NCBI RefSeq assembly: GCF_032854445.1
Contig: NC_088307.1
Coordinates: 25,433,953-25,497,952, forward strand
Reading direction: 5' to 3'
DNA: 64,000 bases
Source: Liolophura sinensis
Taxonomy: Eukaryota > Mollusca > Polyplacophora > Chitonida > Chitonidae
Positions 1 through 10,251 of the stretch are shown here, piece by piece. The number at the start of each line of letters is the position of its first letter. Positions within the stretch are counted from its first letter, which is position 1. Both the position numbers and the translations under genes were made by a program. The notes below the pieces were generated by a model that had not been told where the DNA came from, searched no databases, and was given only the letters and a program-made list of their open reading frames with translations.

Positions 1-26
1 TTCAGATGGGCTTTTCTTGCCCCATA

Positions 27-55
<29 letters not shown>
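27..55. repeat. AAT trinucleotide microsatellite
   Basis: About nine tandem ATA/AAT units without interruption. Confidence 0.95.
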
Positions 56-58
<3 letters not shown>

Positions 59-1411
59 TGTCCATTTAGTAATATGAATTATTTTTTTAAAACATAGCAT
101 ATATGTAAGCTAGAAATTTCTTATCTTTCTCTTGTCCACATATCGTACATTTCCTTACACTTGAATTGAAATGATGTACGTGCTAAATATATGAACAAAG
201 TAAGATTTCATGAGACTAGGCATCAAAGAGACAATAACGGTGACACTGGACGAAAAAACCCGACACCAATGACATAAAAATTATATTGACATATTTATTA
301 TGTGAGTATTAATAAAATATCTTTAAACACTTCAAAGAACACATCTTATCCAAAACATTTAAGCTATGGACACTTGTTAGTATGTGGATTATGTCTTTCA
401 AGCAAGGAACAAAACTTGAATAAGACAGCAAATCATGCAGTTAACTAGTTAAAGATTGGTTATTTAGGACAAAGCTTTTAAATATTATTTTCATTTTCAA
501 ACATTTGGTTGTACATTAACCATTCAAATGCTCATTTGTCTTACAAACACTTCAAAACATTACTTTTGTTCATAAACTTATCTTGACAAATTCAAAAACA
601 GTTACATATACATTACTCTTAAAATTCTTTTATCAATTTATCCCTCAAAAATTTAAAACATTTTCTTTAAATCAAATTTTACAAATGAACAGAGGTATCA
701 TTTAGATTAACCTTATTACGGAAATTTCAGGCAAAATACTGAACTAAATTCATTTATTTCAAGTAAAGACAACACATATGAATAATCTAGATACACTGTA
801 AAGTCATAAACTCTACTCCTAAAATCTAAGAAACAGAGGGAATTATGAGCATGTCATTCATTTAAAGCAACCATGGTCTTTCACCGCCAGTTTCTTTGCT
901 ATCAGATTGTCAAAATTTCGTTAATTCTAACAGATAACACAAAAAACAGCAGTGACAAAGAAGAGATTTTGCTTTCCATGAATTGACTTTATGCAACAGA
1001 TTTGCTGAAGCAGTAGTACAAGGTTCCAGAATTCAGTCTCGGGACTCTAGTCAAAATTTCAAACACTGATTCCAGTGATGTCTAACTGAAGATTTCAAAC
1101 TTTAAGAAAGCTCTAAAAATTTGCTTAACACGCAAGTTCTTTTATTAAAAGGTTTCCCTTCAAAAAAATTTTGACCTGAGCCCATCACCGATTTGTGGAA
1201 TCTGTCATGGAAGAGCTGGTATTTTGTCCCTGTATGGAGACTACGCTTGCGGCATGCATAGATTAGTTTTCTTGGGAGACAAACACCTGAACGCTAAGCA
1301 GTTCGAAGTTCTCAACTGAGGGCGAATATAAGACATCTAAGAGCTAGGAGACGTGTTACGACTGCACGAGTAAGATGGGACTTCTATACATGAACTACAC
1401 AAGTCAAGCAT

Positions 1412-1482
1412 AGGACGAATAGAATATGGATGAATAGAACATGGACGAATAGAATATGGATGAATAGAATATGGATGAATGG
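1412..1482. repeat. 15-bp minisatellite (GAATAGAATATGGAT)
   Basis: About five near-perfect 15-bp units; variants change AAT to AAC and GAT to GAC. Downstream, 1483-1660 continues as degenerate GATGAATG and GGATGGGTGG blocks, so the area is a decayed GATG-type simple repeat. Confidence 0.85.
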
Positions 1483-2546
1483 TCTGATGAATGGTCTGAG
1501 GAATGCTTTGATGAAGTGAGTAGCAAATAATCAAAAAGACGCATGACTGAAGTGCTTATCAAATAACGAGGTGGATGGAGCGATGAATGATCTGATGGAG
1601 TGATTATCAAACAAGCCGGTGGATGGGTGGGTGGAAAGATGGATGGATGGGTGGGTGGATGGAACATTACAGACGCACGCTAAACAGCCATTTGCATATC
1701 CAGGAAATGTGGGATTACAAGTGCAGCTACGAATCACCACACCAACATCTACTCAGTGCAAGCCTCTACTGCTTAGTGAAACAAATTTCAAAGGTCTTAA
1801 AAAGGCAAGAGGACTGAAAATGGTCTACACTGCCTCCTGACCGATTTAAGAATGCCTTTTTCTTTTTCTGAAAACAATTCCACTGAAGCAAAGGACAGAG
1901 TACCAAAATTAGGTGTACAAGGTGTAAGATCAGGGTCAAGGGGAGATAACTCTAGCTGACATGCGGCATTCACAGGAAGATTACGAAGGAAGGACAGTGG
2001 TGGTCACTCCTACAAAAGATCTCTTCAAATACATAGCCGAAAATTGACGGGACCATTGTCTGAATGTGCTAGCTGTTTAAGATTAGCCGTGATTGGTTAG
2101 AGAAGTACATTCTTTAGCAATGGAGGAGAAACCCTAAATCAGTTTGTTCACACATAGCAGAATTTTTGACAACAATATTTTGAAATTCAGCAAATTCATT
2201 TGTTCTTCTTTTGTATAAATTTTCAGATGATCATTTATGACTTAATCATTTCTCATATTGGACCTTTCTTACCTCCATTGCAAAAAAGAGCTACTTCATC
2301 CCAAGTGTGTTGAAACTGAGCCAATTAAACTAAGAGAATTTGCTGCCGGAAGAGTAGTCTCCACTGAAATCTTGAACGTGGCGTATGTACAAAGCATGAC
2401 AAAAAAAAAAAAAATGAATAAAATAATTTCGTTGGGATCGAGACAAAGTTTTTTCTTTTTTTTAATATTTTTTCTTTCGCTGAAAAACTTTTTTTTTTCT
2501 CGGATTGGTCATTGGTTTGTCGTCGTTGTTTTGATTGGTACCGTAC

Positions 2547-2975
2547 CTGAAGAGTCTGGTGTGGGAGGAAGGTCAGGCAATTGCCGCGACTGAATAGTGC
2601 CACTGGGATCTAAGTACGCCCCTTTGTCACTCTTCAGCTCGGCCGCGGTACAAAGTTCACGCTCCATCTCCAATTCCTCCAGTGCAACACTGTTGTACAT
2701 GTTGCCATTGGAGATTTTACCGTTAGTGCTGGCTCGCAGGTCGTTCAGGTTGATAGTGACGTGGCCATCGACGGGCATGGGCTTGAGCATGCAGGTACGC
2801 CTGTTGTTGTTATGCTTCCTGCGCCGGTATCCCATGATGACGATGACCACAATGAGGCAGAGGACAATGACGAGTGCTGCCAGCGCCCCCACAATAATCC
2901 CGATGTAACTCTCGTCCAATGACTGAGGCTCCTTTGACTGATGGACGCTTGGAGAGGTCGTCCCTACAGCAGGTC
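2547..2975 (-). CDS. DDR: DDR exon G: stalk, transmembrane helix and cytosolic juxtamembrane start
   Basis: Minus strand, 429 bp, phase 1 at both ends, acceptor GTGTTTACAG, donor GTACGG. It encodes residues 390-532 plus one base. Order: extracellular GPAVGTTSPSVHQ to LDES; a hydrophobic helix at about 414-439 (IGIIVGALAALVIV, ending IVIMGY) with a small-residue GALAA patch of the kind that packs helix dimers; a basic stop-transfer RRRKH; then a cytosolic segment with VTINLNDL (compare TVSLSLP/TVHLSVP after the DDR membrane helix), NMYNSVAL, GAYLDPSG and a proline-rich LPDLPPTPDSS. Tyrosines in NMYNS and AYLDP are possible phosphosites. Reading past the donor adds about 12 residues and then a stop. 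No kinase exon follows within the window. Confidence 0.92.
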
Positions 2976-3506
2976 CTGTAAACACAGGTCATTTGCGAAA
3001 TCAGAAAATAGATGGATACTTTGGAATACAGTACACGAATATAAGACTTTATCTTTATTTGATTAGTGTTTGAATCGTCATACATTCCTTGGTATGACCT
3101 GAGCTTTGGAATTTAATTGAAAAATTAGCCAGAAATGCAGAAATTCTAACTGGATGTAAGGCATTCCGCTCCATGTCAAAGCGCACTCTCCTAACCCACA
3201 TAGAATACTATTGAAATACTGCTCAAAGGGGGATTCGCTCTTACTAGCAGTTCACAAACTCTGCATTTAAGGCACCTTAGATGGTACATCTTTCATCCAA
3301 TGAAACAGCAGCAATAGTGTGATGGCAGTTAACTGCACTGCACAGTTCTATATTCTGCTGGAACAGGGAAGGTAACAATGGGAACGATTACGGAATATCT
3401 AAATATGGCGAGACAGTAAAGGGAGACAACCCCAATGCCCACACAATCCTAACACTTGCCAGAACATTTGTCCCCAGAGGTCCATGCCCTTCACACAGAT
3501 ACCCAC
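2976..3506 (-). other. DDR intron F-G (531 bp)
   Basis: Short intron between the stalk exon F and the membrane exon G. I see no repeat or RNA gene in it. Confidence 0.85.
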
Positions 3507-3662
3507 CCAGACCAAGGTCAACACGGGGCGGCATGTTGCCCCTCCTGTACACGTCAAACTCCTCCATGTAACTGTGCTTGTTAACCCCCTTCCCATCCTT
3601 CCCTGCTTCAGGTTTGGTGGTTGGGGGTGGAATCTCTTCGCTGAAGTTCCCCACTGCGGGTT
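3507..3662 (-). CDS. DDR: DDR exon F: extracellular stalk, possible cassette exon
   Basis: Minus strand, 156 bp, entry and exit both phase 1, acceptor TTGGTTGACAG and donor GTGGGT. It encodes residues 338-389: EPAVGNFSEEIPPPTTKPEA, a Lys/Gly-rich stretch, HSYMEEFDVYRRG and RVDLGLG. The composition (Pro, Glu, Lys, low hydrophobicity) suits the flexible stalk between the DS-like domain and the membrane, which is poorly conserved among DDRs, so the assignment rests on splice phase, position and open frame rather than homology. Asn343-Phe-Ser is a possible glycosylation sequon. As a symmetric phase 1-1 exon it can be skipped without a frameshift, giving ESGPAVG in place of ESEPAVG. Confidence 0.78.
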
Positions 3663-4931
3663 CTGTCAACCAAGAAAGCACAAGTTGTGATTGCTGATAA
3701 AGCATGGTGTTAGTAGTAATAAAGCCAGGTATAAATTCCATGTAATAATTAGTGAAAAAATAGGTGAAATTTTATGTGATTAAGTAAGTAAATCACACAG
3801 CACAGGATTTCTCAATAACTAATCATACTTCTACATGAACTAGAGTTTGTACACTAGGGCAATTAATTGGAGAAAGTTGCCTCTACATTTCTGCTCTAGC
3901 GTTATATTATCACCAGACAACATTGCTATGTAAATCTTACTCTTCTTGCTCTGTCAACAATGGACAGACATCGCCTATTGTTATGTCATTATAAGTTGTC
4001 TCCCTTGCACTACACTCTTCACTGTAGCAGTCACACTAGCCTAGTTGGAAGCACATCACTATATTTCTTGTTCACCATATGTTTGGTGACATCCCTTGTG
4101 ACACACACATCACAATATTTCTTGTTAACCATGTGTCATGACATCCCTTGTGACACACACATCAATATTTCTATCCACTACGTGAACGTGCCATGGTATT
4201 TCTTGTTGCAAAGCTTAGCAGCACATTTCAACTTACAGACTCCTGTATAGGTAGCTAGGCTCTTAAACACACATCGCCGTCACATTTTTGTGTAATCTTT
4301 ATCATACAGGCCAAGTGTATGATCTTTAAACTCTCCACGCGAGCTTGCTGTGTGTTTCTGACTTTGTACAAATCTCAGGAAAAGATCCGTGTATATGCAT
4401 GATCATTCGTAGTTTTCTTTTTCTTTCTCTGATTTAATGAGGTGACTAATCCAAATGAGCCTGTGATACTTTGACTTTGGTACCACAAAACTCACTGGAA
4501 AGTTACTGACAAACTTTTCTACAAAGATTTTGCTTTTCGGCAAATTTTTATAACCAAAATTTCTAACGTGATCATTTATAATATCATTATCAAGACAAGA
4601 AGGCAATATTTAATCAGTTGAGTTACCAGAGATTTTTAGATGAAATCATTTCTGACCGGGCCTTAACATGAAACTACTTACAAAAACTTCCTCTACATGT
4701 ATGTTAACATATGCTGTCTGTTTATTTATTTACTTCATTAATGTTCTATGCCATACTCAAGAATATCTCATTTATATGACGGCAGTCAGCATTACGGCGG
4801 GAGGAAACCGGTCAGAGCCCAGAGGAAACCGAAGACCATCTACAGGTTGCTGGCAGGCCTTCCCACATTCACCCCATATGCTGTCTATGATCATACCCGC
4901 AAAGACGAGGGTATTTATTCAGGGAACGTAC
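3663..4931 (-). other. DDR intron E-F (1.27 kb)
   Basis: Contains one truncated SINE near its 5' end in the gene (4720-4874) and a short run of similar blocks (TCCCTTGTGACACACACATCA, split over 4091-4161) repeated twice. Otherwise unremarkable AT-rich intron. Confidence 0.8.
4720..4874 (-). mobile_element. tRNA-derived SINE, 5'-truncated, with target-site duplication
   Basis: Minus-strand insertion. The plus strand shows the tail TTTATTTATTTAC at 4720, then body blocks CATACTCAAGAATAT and GGCGGGAGGAAACCGG; the tRNA head is absent. It is flanked by an exact 12-bp duplication CATATGCTGTCT (4708-4719 and 4875-4886), so this is a true 5'-truncated insertion, as expected from LINE-primed retrotransposition. 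It sits 45 bp past the donor of exon E. Confidence 0.88.
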
Positions 4932-5456
4932 CTGACTCAAACTTGACTTCGCTAATCATGATCCATTTGGAGTCGAAGAAGAGGACGATTCGTACGTAAC
5001 GCCCCACGTTGTGATTCAGGCGTATCATCACCTGGCGGGCATATTCCACTACTGTGTCACGGGTGAACGCAAAGCGCACTGGCTCCTTCAAGTAGTAGCT
5101 GCCGCCGATACTGAAGTAGATCAGCGCCGTTTTGAACACGCGCACATCCTTCGTGAAGAAGTTGTTGCAGTGCAGAATGACGGCGCTGAAGTTGCGCACC
5201 ACATCGAACTTGAATGTGATGACAACAGGGTGGCCGTTTTCAGTGGCATTCCTCCAGCCCACCCACTCGTAACCTTTCATCTTTAGCCCCTGAGGGTCGA
5301 GCCGGAAGTTTGTGTCGCCCTCCTGACCGTCGGTCAACTGTCCAAGTCCGTCCTTAAGGTAGTCATCTTCCACGACACCGTCATATGTAAAGTCGTACAG
5401 AACCACATCACTTCCTCTACGGGCACCTTGCGGCATATTGTAGGAGACAACTCCGT
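4932..5456 (-). CDS. DDR: DDR exon E: complete DS-like domain
   Basis: Minus strand, 525 bp, residues 163-337 plus one base of 338. It encodes the whole second extracellular (DS-like, jelly-roll) domain: DGVVSYNMPQGA at the start (human DDR2 DGLVSYNAPAG), YDFTYDG, LGQLTDG, YEWVGWRN, HCNNFF, and ISEVKFES at the end. Sequons Asn232-Ala-Thr and Asn251-Phe-Ser match conserved DDR glycosylation positions (WxN and RNFT/S). Ile275 and Ile319 replace a cysteine pair of vertebrate DDRs. Donor GTACGT. I chose the exon-proximal acceptor (TTGTTTCCAG, AG at 5457-5458) because it is nearest, joins exon D in frame and gives the conserved protein. The same acceptor and first coding bases are repeated up to 6016, so the real 5' end may vary. 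Confidence 0.93.
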
Positions 5457-6016
5457 CTGGAAACAAGAACAGCATATTGTAGGAGACAAGAACAGCATAT
5501 TGTAGGAGACAACTCCGTCTGGAAACAAGAACAGCATATTGTAGGAGACAAGAACAGCATATTGTAGGAGACAACTCCATCTGGAAACAAGAACAGCATA
5601 TTGTAGGAGACAACTCCATCTGGAAACAAGAACAGCATATTGTAGGAGACAACTCCGTCTGGAAACAAGAACAGCATATTGTAGGAGACAACTCCATCTG
5701 GAAACAAGAACAGCATATTGTAGGAGACAAGAACAGCATATTGTAGGAGACAACTCCGTCTGGAAACAAGAACAGCATATTGTAGGAGACAACTCCATCT
5801 GGAAACAAGAACAGCATATTGTAGGAGACAAGAACAGCATATTGTAGGAGACAACTCCGTCTGGAAACAAGAACAGCATATTGTAGGAGACAAGAACAGC
5901 ATATTGTAGGAGACAACTCCATCTGAAAACAAGAACGGCATATTGTAGGAGACAACTCCATCTGGAAACAAGAACGGCATATTGTAGGAGACAACTCCAT
6001 CTGGAAACAAGGACAG
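5434..6016 (-). repeat. Minisatellite of splice acceptor plus exon E start
   Basis: Seventeen tandem units: twelve of 39 bp and five of 23 bp, 583 bp in total. On the minus strand a 39-bp unit runs CTGTTCTTGTTTCCAG, then (A)(C/T)GGAGTTGTCTCC, then TACAATATG: a pyrimidine-rich tract, an AG acceptor and the first bases of exon E, whose translation DGVVSYNM is conserved in DDRs. From exon E outward the order of long (L) and short (S) units is L S L S L L L L S L L S L S L L L. The short unit lacks 16 bp that include the acceptor. Units differ at one exonic base (C or T after the AG) and a few others in the outer copies. The innermost copy is the functional exon start. Confidence 0.95.
5457..5458 (-). 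promoter_or_regulatory. Exon-proximal 3' splice site of DDR exon E
   Basis: The AG of TTGTTTCCAG on the minus strand. Using it joins exon D (phase 1) to the conserved Asp-Gly in frame. Eleven further acceptor-like copies lie upstream in the transcript between 5510 and 6012; the outermost is preceded by unique sequence containing TTAAT, which could hold the ancestral branch point. Choice of this copy is inferred from homology and frame, not from transcripts. Confidence 0.7.
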
Positions 6017-8704
6017 GTATACAATCTTTGCATTAATTGAGCAGTAAATTTCACATCCAAGTGGTGGCATTTAATTAGAATAATAAGTTTAACCTCAGAT
6101 ACAAAATTATGTACAACTCACCCTCCACCCAAACAAAAAAACCAAATTTAACATTATCTTTTAGGTCATATAGACATTTTTACTAGTTCGTGCAGGCTAC
6201 ATGCATTTCATCAAATTACATGTCAAATGAAATGGTTTCCACTCAATTGTTTGAAGAAACACTTTTTGGTTTTACATTACTTATACCATGGGATTGTTCG
6301 CTTACATATAAACACACACTATAAATTTGAAGTCTGAAGTGCACACTTAAGTTAAAAAAAAATCTTAATATTATAATTAACCCATTTAACTCATCTCTTG
6401 CAATTCCCTTTTACTCTTAGTACTCTTGAAACTATGCCATTGTGGGTGTGCTTCAACACTGGTAGTGAGTGTACCTCAGAGCCTCTACCCTAGAGTCTGT
6501 TATCTTCCACCCTGAGGACAGATGGCCCCACGGTGGTGAGAGCCTCATTTAACACTAACACCATCATCTTTCGGTTAGACCAGATGTTTACTGATGTGTC
6601 ACAAGATGGCAGAAAAAAAGGACATCTAGATGCACAGCTTCCATGTTACGGTTTAGTAAAAACCTTTTTCTATTGCCTCAAGCAAAGATTATCACGGCAG
6701 TTGCGGATTGTGGCAGTTTGTGAGGAAGCATAAATTTATATCACTTTCATAGTTTTCACTCAGATTCAGGCAACATGGCAAAAACCCACACAAAAGTGTG
6801 CTGCTGACATGAATGATCTCATGACAAAATACCATTTGGTTAACTGGCTCAGGTATCCAAAGACTGCTACAACATGTACCAGCACCAAAATCAATGGTCT
6901 TTTTAACAGAATTTCTTTTTGAAAACCCATGTTCTACAGGAACAAGGCGCAACAGGGTTGATGGGAAGGTTTCTTACATTCTGTAAAAATTTTCAAATTG
7001 AGCCTCTTACCTTTTTAAATTGCTTTCCTTCTTAAATTTTAAACAATTGTAAAAGCAAAATTTAACATGACCTTCTATACCACATTCCTTACGGTGCACA
7101 GTCCGCTTTCTATGATTGGTTGACATCACTGCCAAGACTAGACAAGCTTGACCTCTGGAGCATGTGAGATGGATGTAGCCTTGTGACTACTGGTGTCCTT
7201 GCGCGGAACTACACCAATCAGCACTCATCAATACAACTGTTTCAGTTGTCCATTACAATCTTGTTATACACATGCAATTTAGATAAAGAGAATGCATGTG
7301 TATCAAGTATAAATAGAAATAAACTTTGAGGCAGTTATTACGTTTTCTGATAACACTTCCTGTCTCATCACTGTGACCCCAGTGACCTTGGCGTTTTTTA
7401 AGTACAAGATTTGCTAGTGGCGGCAGTGATGTGCTTAGAAAGGCACAATCACCGAGTACACTTCCTGATTCATTCTATTATGTAAACATTGCAGAACAAG
7501 ATTCCAATCCTGACACTAGAAGGCAAATGTTATTCATCAGTATTAAAATCAGAAAAAAATGAAATTCCTCGGATATGACTAAAACAAAAGAAGGTTTGTC
7601 TTGGTGCCCAAATTTACAGCTAAAGATGTCAAAATTCCATCAGAGTTCACACAATTTTCTTAGATCAGCCAAACAATTTACCCTCAGAATACACAGACAG
7701 GTTTCCATAGCTACAGATAACATTTGCAACCCGCTAAATCATTATGATCTCTCCAATCATACATTTCTGACCTCTGATAAACTCTGACCTGCTCCCTAGG
7801 AGAATGACATTAACCCCTCCTTAGCAGAAGAGTTCCACATGCCAAGAATCTGTAAACATATCTTCTTGAATTTAATCCAAAATTTCTGGAAAATCTAAAC
7901 AAATTTTAGGCAGTTATTACATGAATCCAGATTCGTCTTATTTCAGGCCTGTTATCTGCTATTGATGGGGAAACCCTGACATCTTGCACTCTTGTCATGC
8001 ACGCTCTCGCTCATTTCTACGCTTATTTTCTCAGCTGTCATTTTGACACTGCTAATAACACACGTCCTTCTCACTCCTTTACTTAATGGGGAATATGATC
8101 AAGTCACCCTTCTCCTGAATGCATTTAACTTATCCTTCAAACTGGTTGTCATTTTTACTCTGAGTGAATGATTCATTGTAAACCAAACAACTAACCATGT
8201 TCCAACAATGACGGACAGCCTCTATTAGTTACATGTACGTGCATGTGACCTAAATGTACATGTACCAAACTTTTTCACATCTACACAAAAAGACAATTTT
8301 ATTTATTATTGCACAAAAAGAACTGTTTAGAATTTTGTCAAGAACCTATGGCAGAAGTTGTGGGGAAGAAAACTTATAAATTAACCAATCCAAAAAAAAA
8401 AAAAAAAAAAAAAACAATAATAAAAAAATTAAAACACTGAAGATATCTGTGGAAAAGAACTTTTCCTAACAACAACAAAGAGGTTGTTAAAAATATTTAC
8501 GAATTATTTATCCACATGTAGGTATGCTAATTTTACCATTATATCTAATAAATAGTTTAATATTTTATCTTAATAAAAATGCAGCTAACATTTGCTTCTT
8601 CCCAGCAGCCTGGTTGATGCCTAGCTAAAGAAAGAAATTAGTTGTTCTTTCTTTGCAGGTCAATAAAATAAAGATAATGCAACAATGATCAAAGGGCAAC
8701 TTAC
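5457..8704 (-). other. DDR intron D-E (3.2 kb)
   Basis: Its 3' end in the gene is the splice-acceptor minisatellite. The rest (6017-8704) is AT-rich with a poly-A run at 8391-8414 and no exon or recognisable transposon that I can support. Confidence 0.8.
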
Positions 8705-8852
8705 CGACCCAGCGACACCCGTATATTTCCACTCGCATACAGACAGTTCGTGGGTGACGACTATAAGGTATGAAGCGGATACGTTTAGCGATAATTGGCG
8801 GGTAAACCTCTCGAAGTTCTGCCAGGTATGTGTTGTCATTTCCTTGAAAAAT
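8705..8852 (-). CDS. DDR: DDR exon D: end of DS domain
   Basis: Minus strand, 148 bp, acceptor TATATTTCAG, donor GTAAGT. It encodes residues 114-162 plus one base of Asp163: IFQGNDNTYLAEL, then REVYPPIIAKRIRFIP and TVCMRVEIYGCRWV. This is the highly conserved end of the DS domain (human: PPIVARFVRFIP, VCMRVELYGC). Cys151 and Cys159 are the third and fourth conserved cysteines, so all four DS cysteines are present across exons A-D. The residue two before Cys151 is Thr where DDR2 has Asn. The exon leaves in phase 1, so the next exon must supply two bases; exon E supplies AC, giving Asp-Gly as in vertebrate CxWxDG. Confidence 0.94.
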
Positions 8853-10196
8853 CTGAAATATACAACAATTAAGGGATTTGTTAGTTTTTTTTTTGCTCTC
8901 TGCCAAAATGAATAAACACATTAGAAACTTTTTATTAATCAATGACTTGATCTCAAATGCTGATGGCGAGGGCTGGATTTGAACTCCCCCCATTTGAGAC
9001 GACAGCATGAGCTGAGAAAAATGGCTAAAACCCTTAACTGTAACCTTGTGTTTCACCATAAAATCAGACCCTGGGATTGAATGTCTCTCAGCAAACAGAA
9101 ATGATCAAGCTGAGATTAACAGATAAAAAAAGACTTGAAAACATTCTGCTGGAAAAAGTTACATAGCTTGAAGGCAAATAAAAGTTGTAAAATATTTCCT
9201 TTGTTGCTGAAACTTACATTTTCCAAAAAGCATACATTATCCTACCTTTCTAACACACCTCAATCCACCTTTCTCTAAGTTCAATAGTTTTCTCAGAATT
9301 CGGCAAAATGAGCAGGATTTTTTGGTCAAACATTGTGTTTTGAGCATGGAAATTGGGAGACTAGACTCAACCCCTTGGACGAGAGGGTGCAGAGTAGGCC
9401 TTTAAAATTGCCAGCTTAAGCTAGAAACCACTGAGCTGAACGGCTGTGTTAACTGAACAGCCGTGGATAAGATCAGTGAGTAGAACCTGGATATTGGGCT
9501 GTCAGCTCCCCTCACCACTGACCCAAAACACATCAGACCAACATCTTGGAAGTGAATCAAATTTGCCGATTCACTGAGCCATAGCTTGCCAGATTGGAGG
9601 GCAGAGGACAGGTTGACAGCTCCCACAGAATTGGAACAGCCCCCATTGCATGCCAAGCTAAACAGCCATGTAACCAGGACAGCCTGGTGCATGGCTGCGC
9701 AAATTCTACCAAGTTCTGGCAAGTGAATGTCCAAAGTGGAGTTCTCCACAGACTGGGGCTTTTGATCTTTGACAAAATATATCAACACCTTCCATCAGTG
9801 GCCAGTTTGGAAGGAAGCCTTGATGCTCTTTGAAGTACTTATAATTCAGTGAAAATCCACAGATGTGCATGTTTTAGTTAAAGACACAGATGGGAACCAG
9901 AACAGTCACTCTCTTCTTTAAGCTTATTTCATTTTTTTTGGTTCCCACCTTTTGTGAAAGGGCCATATTTTTTTTCAACCATGCTCTTCCCCAGTTTATT
10001 ATATTCTCCCTTCACCCTTTTGCAGGCCCTCATCCTATCCCGCCACCCCACCCCCAGGACAAGAAGTCATATTCTCTTCTCATCTCCGATAGAAGGATAT
10101 AGATGCCAGAGGCTTCTATAAGGTAATACAAAGCCAGAGGAAGGTAAATCATCAGTCTACACCATCTCATCCTCATCCAGACACAGGGTATGGGGT

Positions 10197-10251
10197 AGAC
10201 CATCCCTTGGGGTGGGGGTGGGGTTAGGGGTGGGTGAGGGGTGGGGTGGAT
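10197..10251 (+). repeat. G-rich tract with quadruplex potential
   Basis: Plus strand has at least six runs of three or more G separated by 1-4 bases, including GGGGTGGGGGTGGGG. This fits an intramolecular G-quadruplex motif on the DDR template strand; the nascent RNA would be C-rich. Confidence 0.7.

Larger units (their letters stand above)
1..2546. other. DDR intron downstream of exon G, no exon found
   Basis: AT-rich sequence beginning with an AAT microsatellite. I looked for DDR juxtamembrane and kinase exons on the minus strand and saw none. It holds a 15-bp minisatellite near 1.4 kb, a GGAT/GGTG-rich stretch at 1.62-1.66 kb and a diverged copy, near 1.04-1.21 kb, of a repeat also found at 62.9 and 63.3 kb. 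The strong donor of exon G implies this is intron. Confidence 0.7.

Noticed and set aside
1-2546. DDR tyrosine kinase exons
   Set aside because: I looked for glycine-loop, HRDLATRN and DFG coding on the minus strand and found none; the exons must lie left of the window.
3388-3741. Exon F read as a longer exon running past 3507
   Set aside because: The frame beyond the GTGGGT donor stays open but phase 1 joining to exon G at 3507 gives a clean receptor, and the extra sequence has no DDR resemblance.
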